Positions 1-6,380 of a DNA stretch of 41,351 bases are shown piece after piece. The position numbers and the translations under genes are program-made. Source of the DNA: a virus. The notes under the pieces were generated by a model that saw only the letters and a list, made by a program, of their open reading frames with translations, had not been told where the DNA came from and did no database searches. Within the stretch, counting starts at the first letter, position 1; each line of letters starts with the position of its first letter. The stretch is taken from the IMG/VR virus record IMGVR_UViG_3300048592_000315, positions 1-41,351 of that record. One strand, given 5' to 3'.

Positions 1-176
1 GCACCCTCGTGGTAACCGTGCGTACCCGCCGAGTCCACCTCGACCGGCAAGGCCAGTCGACGCACTGCCAGGCGCTGGCGTAGAACGCCCTCTGCCATCG
101 GTGAACGACAGATATTGCCCATGCAGACCACGAGAACGCGGATAACGTCCTGATTTTGTTTGCGAAACAGCCGCAT
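1..176 (-). CDS. Low-molecular-weight protein tyrosine phosphatase, rebuilt at the prophage junction (C-terminus outside the window)
   Basis: Host gene, reading leftward off the window; 58 codons are visible. It contains the LMW-PTP loop CX5R as CMGNICRSP, followed by MAEGVLRQRL and the family segment VDSAGTHGYH. LMW-PTPs are cytoplasmic enzymes that hydrolyse phosphotyrosine through a cysteinyl-phosphate. The first codons (MRLFRKQNQD, then VIRVLVV) lie on the phage side of the attachment core, so the phage supplies the start codon and about 18 residues. The original host N-terminus is stranded at 41221-41301. The ATG at 174-176 is preceded by AGAGG six bases upstream, and a TATAAT box lies at 207-212. 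The gene is therefore predicted to stay functional with a swapped N-terminus and a new promoter. Confidence 0.88.
   Translation of the reverse strand, partial: MRLFRKQNQDVIRVLVVCMGNICRSPMAEGVLRQRLAVRRLALPVEVDSAGTHGYHEG
112..142 (-). repeat. attL core, direct repeat with attR
   Basis: On the minus strand the repeat reads TGCATGGGCAATAT at 112-125, identical to 41225-41238. The similarity extends to 142 with three mismatches in 31 bp. The three differences change CTC GTG GTC to CTG GTC GTG, all synonymous (Leu-Val-Val). The phage arm thus preserves protein sequence beyond the crossover. The core encodes Cys-Met-Gly-Asn-Ile of the phosphatase loop. Confidence 0.88.
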
Positions 177-180
177 AAAA

Positions 181-190
181 CGCCTCTAAT
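181..190 (-). repeat. Putative integrase arm-type site, left arm, core-proximal
   Basis: ATTAGAGGCG on the minus strand, one of four ATTAGAGG copies close to the prophage ends. It overlaps the ribosome binding site of the rebuilt phosphatase gene. The arm-site role is inferred from position and repetition on both sides of the cores. Confidence 0.5.
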
Positions 191-212
191 AATGCGCCGC
201 AACCGCATTATA
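182..212 (-). promoter_or_regulatory. Phage-borne -10 box and ribosome binding site for the host phosphatase
   Basis: Reading leftward, a perfect TATAAT lies at 207-212, followed about 20 bases later by TTAGAGGCGTTTTATG. AGAGG is placed six bases before the ATG at 176. A convincing -35 is not visible at 16-18 bp spacing; TTGTAG occurs at 14 bp. The arrangement suggests the phage end restores transcription and translation of the interrupted host gene. The -35 weakness keeps confidence moderate. Confidence 0.55.
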
Positions 213-243
213 ACCCCCTGAAATCGCTACAACCGGGGTCAGG

Positions 244-254
244 ATTAGAGGCAC
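244..254 (+). repeat. Putative integrase arm-type site, left arm, distal
   Basis: ATTAGAGGCAC on the plus strand, identical over 11 bp to the site at 41168-41178 by the integrase stop codon. It lies in the short gap between the lysozyme stop and the phosphatase promoter, inverted relative to the site at 181-190. Confidence 0.55.
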
Positions 255-267
255 TTTTTCAGCGGCG

Positions 268-756
268 CTATTGCCAGCGCCCAGACCGGACCTGCTCCGC
301 GAGCCGTCTAGCCCGGGCCGGCGTCTGGCGTGCCCACCTCGATGCCAGCATCCGCTCGGCAGCCTGCTGGTACTCGCCGGCCTTGATCGCCGCCAGCGTC
401 TGCGGGAACCCGAGCAAACCGGAGACGCCGAGCTGAAAGCCCATGTTGACCAGCGCGCCACGGCGCACAGGGTCGAGCGTCGATGCCCACGGCAGCGCCC
501 GATCAATCGCCTGCTCGATCCGCTCGATGTCGTGCTGGAGCAGGGTCGCAGATTCCGCCCGGCTGATGCCGCCACCCTTGCGCCCGTCGATCAATCGCCC
601 GACGCCGATCGTCCAGTAGCCGAGGTGATCCTGATACGCGGTCAGGCGCTCACCTTCGTCGAGGCGTAGCTGGTCCTCGATGCAGGCGATCCCGCGATCA
701 GCCACGAGGTATGATCGCCCCAACAGTACCCGGCACGCCTCTGCCAGCAAGCGCAC
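268..756 (-). CDS. Endolysin, T4-type lysozyme (GH24 muramidase)
   Basis: A 162-residue protein that should cleave the MurNAc-GlcNAc bond of peptidoglycan at the end of infection. Segments LDEGERLTAYQD and GYWTIGVGRL match the GH24 active site. Glu34, Asp43 and Thr49 have the same spacing as T4 lysozyme Glu11, Asp20 and Thr26. The N-terminus shows no clear membrane anchor, so holin-dependent release is inferred. The start is GTG, ten bases downstream of the spanin stop, with no strong ribosome binding site, so translation is probably coupled; a start at Val18 is possible. It is the last gene of the leftward late operon. Confidence 0.92.
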   Translation of the reverse strand: MRLLAEACRVLLGRSYLVADRGIACIEDQLRLDEGERLTAYQDHLGYWTIGVGRLIDGRKGGGISRAESATLLQHDIERIEQAIDRALPWASTLDPVRRGALVNMGFQLGVSGLLGFPQTLAAIKAGEYQQAAERMLASRWARQTPARARRLAEQVRSGRWQ

Positions 757-765
757 CAGGCCGGG

Positions 766-1302
766 TCATTTTCCGCAAAGCCCCTGCAGCGCCGTCAGCC
801 TGGCGCTCACCACCCGCCCCTCGTCCGTCAGCGCGTCGATGTCGGAGACGTTAAGGTCGATATGGCCCGGTCCCGCATCTGCAGCCACTCCTGATCCGTC
901 GGCGGCGGCTGCAGCAGGCTTGCCGGGATCACGGGCCGGACGAGCTGCGGCGGGGGGCACGGGGTCTGCGGCGGGGCACTGCACGCGGACAATGCGCACA
1001 GGATTATCAATCCGCTGCTTTTTGATAGATTCGATGATGCGCTGATATTCACGGTCCACCTCGTCAGCCTTCGTCATTGCCGCTTCCTGCACCGCCTGAA
1101 GCTGGGTCAGGCGCAGGGCCACCGCATCGGCATAGTCGGCCCTGAGCGCAGCCAGCGCAGCCTCGCCCGCACTCGTGGCCGCGTCGATCTTGTTCGACTG
1201 CCAAGACCAAGCAACGGCGAACCCAGCAGCAAAGGCACAGCAGACGGCAACCGCGATGGCAATCGCCCGGCGCGGCAGGCCCGAAAGGACCGCTGGCCAC
1301 AT
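766..1302 (-). CDS. Inner-membrane spanin (Rz-like)
   Basis: A 178-residue protein with a short N-terminal cytoplasmic segment, one hydrophobic span at about residues 13-33, then an alanine- and charge-rich helical region likely to form a coiled coil in the periplasm, and an Ala/Pro-rich linker. Size, topology and position between holin-type genes and lysozyme fit lambda Rz, which with Rz1 disrupts the outer membrane in the last step of lysis. A proline-rich lipoprotein reading frame is fully nested within it in another frame, which supports the call more than sequence similarity does. It ends two bases upstream of no other gene: the lysozyme start follows after nine bases. Confidence 0.8.
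   Translation of the reverse strand: MWPAVLSGLPRRAIAIAVAVCCAFAAGFAVAWSWQSNKIDAATSAGEAALAALRADYADAVALRLTQLQAVQEAAMTKADEVDREYQRIIESIKKQRIDNPVRIVRVQCPAADPVPPAAARPARDPGKPAAAAADGSGVAADAGPGHIDLNVSDIDALTDEGRVVSARLTALQGLCGK
828..1052 (-). CDS. Outer-membrane spanin lipoprotein (Rz1-like), nested inside Rz
   Basis: A 74-residue frame lying wholly inside the Rz-like gene in another frame. It has a charged n-region, hydrophobic residues 14-23 and a lipobox LSAC with the lipidated cysteine at residue 24. The mature part is proline-rich (PPQTPCPPPQ and LLQPPPTDQEW), as in lambda Rz1. The start is GTG, with GAGG seven bases upstream. The mature protein of about 51 residues would be anchored to the inner leaflet of the outer membrane and bind Rz across the periplasm. 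The fully embedded architecture is the lambda type. Confidence 0.82.
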   Translation of the reverse strand: MNISASSNLSKSSGLIILCALSACSAPPQTPCPPPQLVRPVIPASLLQPPPTDQEWLQMRDRAISTLTSPTSTR

Positions 1303-1305
1303 CCG

Positions 1306-1629
1306 TTAATCCTCAACCCGTGGAAGCACGCTAAGGTCCACTTTCGCGCCTGCTCCCATGTACAGGTTCCATGCCAGCCGACCGTGGGGCTTTATCGCGG
1401 TGACGCCCACCTTGCTGTCGCCCAAGTTCAGACATGCCTGGCAATGAGCACGTATCGCTTCGACAAGCTCCTGCGCGGCGCAGGCATCCTCAACCCACGG
1501 GACCGCGATCAGGTCAAGGTCTGTGATTACGGAGCCGTGTATCGCCAGCGCGTAGCCGTGCTGGCGGGCCACATCACACAGCCCGTGATAGATCACGGCA
1601 TACGCGGGGGCGCGGTTTGGGTCTTTCAT
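1306..1629 (-). CDS. Small phage protein with a nucleotidyltransferase-like GS...DxD motif
   Basis: A 107-residue protein. The ATG at 1627-1629 is chosen because it overlaps the upstream stop by four bases and because conserved-looking sequence begins there. Residues 28-42 read ALAIHGSVITDLDLI, resembling the Gly-Ser plus Asp-x-Asp metal-binding motif of minimal nucleotidyltransferases (Gly32, Ser33, Asp37, Asp39). A C-terminal stretch, KPHGRLAWNLYMGAGAKVDL, also looks conserved. Proteins of this type are, as I recall, common near phage lysis genes as hypothetical proteins. Enzymatic activity is inference from the motif only; a third catalytic acid is not evident. Confidence 0.7.
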   Translation of the reverse strand: MKDPNRAPAYAVIYHGLCDVARQHGYALAIHGSVITDLDLIAVPWVEDACAAQELVEAIRAHCQACLNLGDSKVGVTAIKPHGRLAWNLYMGAGAKVDLSVLPRVED

Positions 1630-1979
1630 GCGATCCACCAGCCGAGCGCGACGATCAGCAAGACCAGCGGCAGGAGGTGCGCGTACTCCGTGTCTTTCGA
1701 TCCCCACAGGATCGGGCCGGAGTTCTCGCCGTGGTGATGTTCCACGTGGTTCAAAAGGCGGTCGAAGAACTTGGCCCAGCCGTACTTGTCCCGGTTGTCG
1801 TGAAACCACCGGCTCCACGTGACGACGGCACCACCCAGCAGGCAGCGCGTCCCGTGGTCGAGCAGGTACAGCGCTCGCCAGCGCCACTGGTCACCGCTCC
1901 AGCCGGGTTTAAATTGCAGCTCGTCGAACTTCGACCAGCCGGCCAGCCAGAGCCGCAGGTTTGTCAGATACTGCGCCAT
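1626..1979 (-). CDS. Phage membrane-associated protein of unknown function
   Basis: A 117-residue tryptophan-rich protein. The N-terminal two thirds is amphipathic and rich in Trp, Arg and His, including FDRLLNHVEHHHGE. The C-terminus, about residues 98-116 (YAHLLPLVLLIVALGWWIA), is a single hydrophobic span, giving a probable tail-anchored topology. It overlaps the downstream gene by four bases (ATGA). I do not recognise the family. Its place among lysis genes could suggest a lysis accessory role, but nothing in the sequence proves this. Confidence 0.72.
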   Translation of the reverse strand: MAQYLTNLRLWLAGWSKFDELQFKPGWSGDQWRWRALYLLDHGTRCLLGGAVVTWSRWFHDNRDKYGWAKFFDRLLNHVEHHHGENSGPILWGSKDTEYAHLLPLVLLIVALGWWIA

Positions 1980-1982
1980 ACG

Positions 1983-2489
1983 TCAGCTCCTTCTGCACAT
2001 GACGATCTCGTCGCCCACCACTCCGTAGCCGTATACGTCCCAGACCCCGAGACCCCGGAGCAAGCGACAACTCGTTCCCCGCTTGGCGGGCCGCCCACTG
2101 GCGACAAACTCGTAGTAGCCCTCCGCCGTGGGCACGAAGTCATAGGTCGTGGCACTGACGACGATGGCGTTATTGAGAGTGGGGCTGTTCGGGTCAACGC
2201 CAGCTGCTGCCACGGTCGGCCCGGCAGTCGCTGGTGCCGACAGCCGGCCATCCTGCAGAACGGTGTACAGCAGGTGGCAATACGTCCCCGGTGCGGCCTG
2301 CGCCTCATAGGTTGCGGTCGGGGTCGGGACTGAAGCACTCCCGACCTGCTGATAGAAAAGCCCCGCCGGTGTGCACGTGCCCCACTCGATCAGCGTGCTG
2401 GCAATGTCCGAGAACTCCAACGGCTTGCCGTCCGTGTAGGCGGTGGCGAACTGCCACGAGTACAGCAACCCGGCGAGCAGCAAGGTCAC
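1983..2489 (-). CDS. Putative exported phage protein, function unknown
   Basis: A 168-residue protein starting at GTG, which overlaps the stop of the 27-codon gene upstream. The N-terminus MTLLLAGLLYSWQFATAYTD is hydrophobic and could be a signal peptide or anchor, with possible cleavage after Ala-Thr-Ala. The remainder is rich in Thr, Ala and Gly with five cysteines, the last near the C-terminus (DEIVMCRRS). It has a beta-rich look typical of extracytoplasmic proteins. I do not recognise a family. It lies three bases upstream of the membrane protein at 1626-1979, in the same operon. Confidence 0.68.
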   Translation of the reverse strand: MTLLLAGLLYSWQFATAYTDGKPLEFSDIASTLIEWGTCTPAGLFYQQVGSASVPTPTATYEAQAAPGTYCHLLYTVLQDGRLSAPATAGPTVAAAGVDPNSPTLNNAIVVSATTYDFVPTAEGYYEFVASGRPAKRGTSCRLLRGLGVWDVYGYGVVGDEIVMCRRS

Positions 2490-2569
2490 GCAGCCAGAAC
2501 TCCGAGCAGGACGAACGCCGCCACTGCCCCAAGCATGATTAGCGCCATCAGGATTTTCTCGTAGCTCAT
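2486..2569 (-). CDS. 27-residue membrane peptide in the lysis operon
   Basis: A short frame, MSYEKILMALIMLGAVAAF then VLLGVLAA, almost entirely one transmembrane helix. Its ATG overlaps the stop of the holin-like gene (ATGA) and its stop overlaps the GTG start of the next gene (GTGA). It therefore fills an otherwise empty 77-base gap with perfect coupling on both sides. Such packing is typical of real phage genes. It may modulate the holin or act as a small holin component; that is inference. Confidence 0.6.
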   Translation of the reverse strand: MSYEKILMALIMLGAVAAFVLLGVLAA

Positions 2570-2772
2570 GGCCTCGGCCCCTCCTTCACATTGCCCCACA
2601 CAAAGGCGGAGCAGATACCGATGATGCCGGTGGCAATCGCACCGATCAGAATGCCCGTCGCAGTCAGGTCGCGGTCATGCAGGATGGCGGATGCGGCCAG
2701 GTTCCACGCGGCCAGCAAGTACGGCACGCCCAGCGCGAGACCGAACCAGAATTTGCGATAGCCGGCCATCAT
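2566..2772 (-). CDS. Holin-like small membrane protein with two spans
   Basis: A 68-residue protein with a short basic N-terminus (MAGYRKFWFG) and two hydrophobic segments, about residues 10-27 and 39-58, separated by a charged turn with HDRD. A charged C-terminal tail follows. This is the size and topology of a class II holin, which opens lesions in the inner membrane for endolysin release. ATG at 2772 is used because it follows the upstream stop directly; ATG at 2769 is equally possible. The longer frame to 2832 would overlap the upstream gene by 58 bases and is less likely. No family was recognised. Confidence 0.72.
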   Translation of the reverse strand: MMAGYRKFWFGLALGVPYLLAAWNLAASAILHDRDLTATGILIGAIATGIIGICSAFVWGNVKEGPRP

Positions 2773-2774
2773 TC

Positions 2775-2999
2775 TCAGTGCCCCGCCTTGCCATCTATCA
2801 ACTGTTTCCAGACCAGCGACAGGAACGCCCAAACCGCGGTCACCACGAACAGCGCGCCGCCCAGAAACCCTTTGTAGGCGGTCAGGGTGTTGCTGAGTGC
2901 CTGCACCTTGTTGTTGAGGATGGCCATCTGGTTGCCGAGGTCATCGACCTTGGCCTCAAGGACCGCCAGATCGCTGTCAGTGTGTTGTTCAACTGCCAT
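2775..2999 (-). CDS. XhlA-like membrane protein (holin/lysis accessory)
   Basis: A 74-residue protein. Residues 8-40 form a heptad-like amphipathic helix (LAVLEAKVDDLGNQM and following), and residues 44-66 are a single C-terminal transmembrane segment. This coiled-coil plus tail-anchor layout is that of the XhlA/hemolysin family in phage lysis cassettes. It directly precedes the two-span holin-like gene, two bases away, and probably works with it at the inner membrane. The family assignment rests on architecture more than on sequence identity. Confidence 0.75.
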   Translation of the reverse strand: MAVEQHTDSDLAVLEAKVDDLGNQMAILNNKVQALSNTLTAYKGFLGGALFVVTAVWAFLSLVWKQLIDGKAGH

Positions 3000-3038
3000 T
3001 GCACCGTGTTCCGTTGTTGGTTGTTGTTGAGTGGCTGG

Positions 3039-4826
3039 TCATGGCACTGGCAGATTGCTGCCGACCCGGAACGTGCCGGCCCACACTTCAGGCACATGCG
3101 CGTTCTCGCTGTCGCTGCGCTGGAATAGTCGAACGTTGATCTCTTTCGTGGGAAGGCTGCCGCTCACGTCGATGCGACCGTAGCTTGGCCAGCGGTCAGT
3201 CTGTTCCGGGCTTGTTTCCCCATCTGGCCAGAGTTTCTGTAGTGATGGATACCAGAGGCAAAGCAGACCGTCATCGCCAGCGGGGTCTTGCCACAAATCA
3301 AACACGGATTCAGCGACCGTCACATTGGCCTGACCGCCTGTGCATCCGTAGTGGACGTTAACCCACGATCCGACCAGACCGGTCATCCCCGTCCGCGTCT
3401 TGTTGCCGTGGTACTGGTCAACCGATGATCGGTGAATGTCACCGTGCATCAGCACCAACACACCTTCGGTGCCGTTTGTCTTGGGGTTGTCCATCAGTGA
3501 CTTCGGCGTGGCACCGACTGACCACACCAACTGGTCATAGTCCGACGGAGAGCATTCCTGCAAAGGAATATGCGTCCCGCACGCCCCGTTGCCGTGGCCG
3601 AGGCTGTCGTCAGTGACGGTCTCCCATGACTGGAAATCAAAGGTCGGCAGGACAAAGCACTTGAACGGGTGAGCTGTGTTCGCGGCGTTCAACAGATCGG
3701 TGATCTGGCCGACCCCGAGCAGGGTGTCAGCGAGGATGGGGACGCCATCCATCAGCGGGCAACCGGAACCGTTCGTGATCGAGTCGGGACACAGGATCAG
3801 CAAATCACCCAGCGACCATGCCCAGTGATTCGCGGTGGTGTCCACGGACTTAATAGTCGGCGTCGGGTTCGCCAGCCCGATCAACGTATCCCATGCAGTC
3901 TTCCCCGGCGCATACCACGGGGTTGCCTGCGCTGCCGCAGACCCCGGAGTGGTTCCACTCCCGCCAACGTACAAAGCCCCCGACCAGTGCCCGCAGTCGT
4001 TGTTGAATTCATGGTCCCCCCACTGCCACGCAATCGGCATGTTGCGCATACAGAACATGCGATTGCGGTCGGCGCCCCACGCCAGTTCTGACGTGGCGTT
4101 CTGGCCCATCATGCCGAGCAGTACCAGATACAAATAGCCGTAGTTGTAGGCTATCGGGTCGAAGATCGGTTTCGAGAAGCCGCCAGCCCCATTCGGTGTA
4201 AGAGCTTTGCCAGTAACAGTATCCTCGCCACCTGATGTATCACTTGTGCGCAGCCAATCGGTGTAGCCAATGTCATCCGCCCAGACGAGATACTTGCACT
4301 CCGTGTATCCTCGCTTGATGTCTTGAGCGATGGTTTTCCAGCCGCCGCCACCTACAACGTAACTGAAGGCGTGCGCACTGTCGCAGTTGGCGAAGTAGAC
4401 CGAGAAATCAGTACCAGTGGCAGGTGCAGTGCAGGTTGAAGCATCCATCTCGACAACGGTGCTGGCACCTTGTACCTGCGTCAGCTTGAGGAAGTAGCGG
4501 GTATTTGCAGCCAGTCCCGTGATCGTCGTGGACCCGACCCAGCAGAGGTGGTTGACACCAGACGGGTCTGACTGCAAAGGATCTGAAATTGAATCTGCAC
4601 GATCATCGCAATACTTCGCGAGCTTTGGTGACGCCCCGGCAGACGAGTAGATCGTGACGGTCGTGACCAGTGTTGTCCGGGCTGCGTTGGAGTAGACGTT
4701 CACGGTTATATCGGCGTCGAAGAAGCTCGCCAGTACCACCTTGACCGACGTGGGCTGCGGGTCGCCGGAGAAGAAGCCGACCAGGCGTCGGGGGCCATTG
4801 ACCCCTGCTGTTGCGGAAATCGTCAC
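3039..4826 (-). CDS. Tail protein with a PhoD-like metallophosphoesterase domain
   Basis: A 595-residue protein starting at GTG, overlapping the fibre-like gene upstream by four bases. Residues 1-130 look like an immunoglobulin/fibronectin-type beta domain, as in the N-terminus of PhoD. The rest resembles the PhoD phosphatase/phosphodiesterase core: FSVYFANCDS (141-150), WADDIGYTD (182-190), WGDHEFNND (269-277, compare WDDHE of PhoD) and HGDIHRSS (461-468). In PhoD these residues bind Ca and Fe ions. The position at the end of the tail module, before lysis genes, suggests a virion-borne enzyme acting on a phosphorylated cell-surface polymer. The first acidic motif departs from the classic GDxxY, so activity is not certain. 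Confidence 0.82.
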   Translation of the reverse strand: MTISATAGVNGPRRLVGFFSGDPQPTSVKVVLASFFDADITVNVYSNAARTTLVTTVTIYSSAGASPKLAKYCDDRADSISDPLQSDPSGVNHLCWVGSTTITGLAANTRYFLKLTQVQGASTVVEMDASTCTAPATGTDFSVYFANCDSAHAFSYVVGGGGWKTIAQDIKRGYTECKYLVWADDIGYTDWLRTSDTSGGEDTVTGKALTPNGAGGFSKPIFDPIAYNYGYLYLVLLGMMGQNATSELAWGADRNRMFCMRNMPIAWQWGDHEFNNDCGHWSGALYVGGSGTTPGSAAAQATPWYAPGKTAWDTLIGLANPTPTIKSVDTTANHWAWSLGDLLILCPDSITNGSGCPLMDGVPILADTLLGVGQITDLLNAANTAHPFKCFVLPTFDFQSWETVTDDSLGHGNGACGTHIPLQECSPSDYDQLVWSVGATPKSLMDNPKTNGTEGVLVLMHGDIHRSSVDQYHGNKTRTGMTGLVGSWVNVHYGCTGGQANVTVAESVFDLWQDPAGDDGLLCLWYPSLQKLWPDGETSPEQTDRWPSYGRIDVSGSLPTKEINVRLFQRSDSENAHVPEVWAGTFRVGSNLPVP

Positions 4827-5761
4827 GGGCCGACCGTCAGGTCCGGGCCGGTGCCGGCGTTCACGCCAGCGGCAAAGTTCGCAATCCCATAGCCGAACAC
4901 ATGCCCGAGGATCATCGGCGCGGTTGCGACATAGGCGGACAGCTCAACGCCAGACAGACCGTAGAACTTCGTCGGATCGGCGATCGCCGCCGTGCTGAAG
5001 AAGCCCAGCCCGATCTCGACAGGAACATCACCAGAGCCGCCGTCGATGTAACCGACTCGGGATTCGGCAACGACTGTAGGAGTTGCGCCTACGGCATTGT
5101 GTTTAATACCAACCGAGCCGCGACGCCCGCCGCCGTATCCACCCGGGGCGGTGCTTGACCAGTTTAGTACGTCGCTACCAATTCCCTGATCTACCGTGAT
5201 CGTGACCGACTTCTCGACGCCGTTAACCCATACACGGATTTCATCGCCCGGGTCTGTGGTATCAACGACTGCGTGAATCATGTAGCGCGTGTCAGGCACA
5301 AGCGCGGCGTCGGTCGTGGTGCCGTAGTACAGGGGTAAAGTGGTGCTGCTGTTGTAAATCGCAACATACACCTCACCAGCCGAGGTAATCTGCAACCACC
5401 CCTTCGGGTGCGGTGCGCCAGCGGCTGCGCCAACCCCCACCAGCGTCCAGTTCGCACCTGTCGGGAGTGCAGGTGTCCGTATCTCGCCGACAAACGTGCA
5501 GCTCGTCGTGTCCGATGCCGTCCACGCCGTGTTCGTGAGCGGGTTGTTCCAGAGGTAATCACCGTCGAACACGGCCATCGGGAACTGCGGCAGGTCAGAC
5601 TCAACCACCGCGAGCCGGTTGTACAGCTCCAACGTCATGGCGTTGATGTCAGTGATCCAGTCCTTGATCACCTGGCCACCAGCGCGGATAGTGCTGCCGG
5701 TGCCGTCGTCAGGCGCAGCGCCCAGGTTCAGGTCATCGGGTACGAGAGGGATGCGGGACAT
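4823..5761 (-). CDS. Putative tail fibre protein with concanavalin-like domain
   Basis: A 312-residue protein. The N-terminus (about residues 23-55, with GGQVIKDWITDINAMTLEL) is helical and resembles N-terminal attachment regions of phage tail fibres. Residues about 65-300 are beta-rich and Gly/Thr-rich with motifs like those of LamG/concanavalin-like carbohydrate-binding folds, for example DEIRVWVNGVEKSV. A receptor-binding role is inferred from fold appearance and position directly before the PhoD-like tail gene. No specific family is recognised. Confidence 0.72.
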   Translation of the reverse strand: MSRIPLVPDDLNLGAAPDDGTGSTIRAGGQVIKDWITDINAMTLELYNRLAVVESDLPQFPMAVFDGDYLWNNPLTNTAWTASDTTSCTFVGEIRTPALPTGANWTLVGVGAAAGAPHPKGWLQITSAGEVYVAIYNSSTTLPLYYGTTTDAALVPDTRYMIHAVVDTTDPGDEIRVWVNGVEKSVTITVDQGIGSDVLNWSSTAPGGYGGGRRGSVGIKHNAVGATPTVVAESRVGYIDGGSGDVPVEIGLGFFSTAAIADPTKFYGLSGVELSAYVATAPMILGHVFGYGIANFAAGVNAGTGPDLTVGP

Positions 5762-5799
5762 AAGGCCTCCAACCGGCTGGGCCGGTCAATCGAAGTTGA

Positions 5800-6309
5800 T
5801 CAGGTGATGGCGCCGACGCCGACGATGACGACATCGATCACCGCAGAGGCTGCGCCGGAGGTGTTGGTCAGCAGCAGCTTGTCGGTGGTGTTGTTGACGA
5901 CCGCCCAGCCGGCTGCGGCCGGGTTGGCGAGCACGCAGAAGCCGCCAGCTTCGAGCTTGATGGTGTCTGCGGCGGCGTTGAATGGCGCCGTCCAGCCTTC
6001 GGTGCCGTTCGGCTTCAGGGTGACGTGCGCGGCGTTGCTTGAGGCTGCCTTGATGGCGACGTACTTGATGGCTGAGAACGCGACGTTCTGGCCGAGGTCG
6101 TCCACGATGGCCGACAGGTCGATCACCTGCGTGCCGCTGATGCCGAGCGTGTACCGCTCAGAGTGCACACCGTTGGCCTGGCCGGTGCCGGTGCCGCTGG
6201 CGAGCTGGATGCCGTAGTCGAGGGCGATCCGGGCGGACGGGGTGACGAATCCGTCGGTAGCGGCCAGATCAGCCCGTGCGTTGATGTTGAGGGTCGCGGT
6301 CAGGCTCAT
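5800..6309 (-). CDS. Phage structural protein, paralogue of the next gene upstream
   Basis: A 169-residue, Ala/Thr/Val-rich, beta-looking protein starting MSLTATLNINARADL. It aligns along its whole length with the product of 6381-6959: shared features include the MSLT start, LASG, a KYVAIKAAS/KFIMFKAAA block, VT(L/V)KPN, W.APFNA and the LLAN/GGxCVLAN region. This is a tandem duplication. Both lie between the tail hub and the fibre genes, so a role as an accessory tail or fibre-associated protein is inferred. I do not recognise a named family. Confidence 0.75.
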   Translation of the reverse strand: MSLTATLNINARADLAATDGFVTPSARIALDYGIQLASGTGTGQANGVHSERYTLGISGTQVIDLSAIVDDLGQNVAFSAIKYVAIKAASSNAAHVTLKPNGTEGWTAPFNAAADTIKLEAGGFCVLANPAAAGWAVVNNTTDKLLLTNTSGAASAVIDVVIVGVGAIT

Positions 6310-6328
6310 GGGGTGGCGCTCCTGTTGG

Positions 6329-6349
6329 CGTTTGCGAGGTACGCAAACG
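6329..6349 (-). other. Stem-loop between the tandem paralogues
   Basis: CGTTTGCG and CGCAAACG form a perfect 8-bp stem with a 5-base loop. There is no T-run on either side, so this is not an intrinsic terminator. It may affect mRNA stability between the two related genes or simply be chance. Confidence 0.35.
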
Positions 6350-6380
6350 ATGCGCCGCGAGCCGTCACAGGGTCACGCCA

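Noticed and set aside
6329-6349. Intrinsic terminator between tail paralogues
   Set aside because: Stem is good but there is no T-run on either strand.
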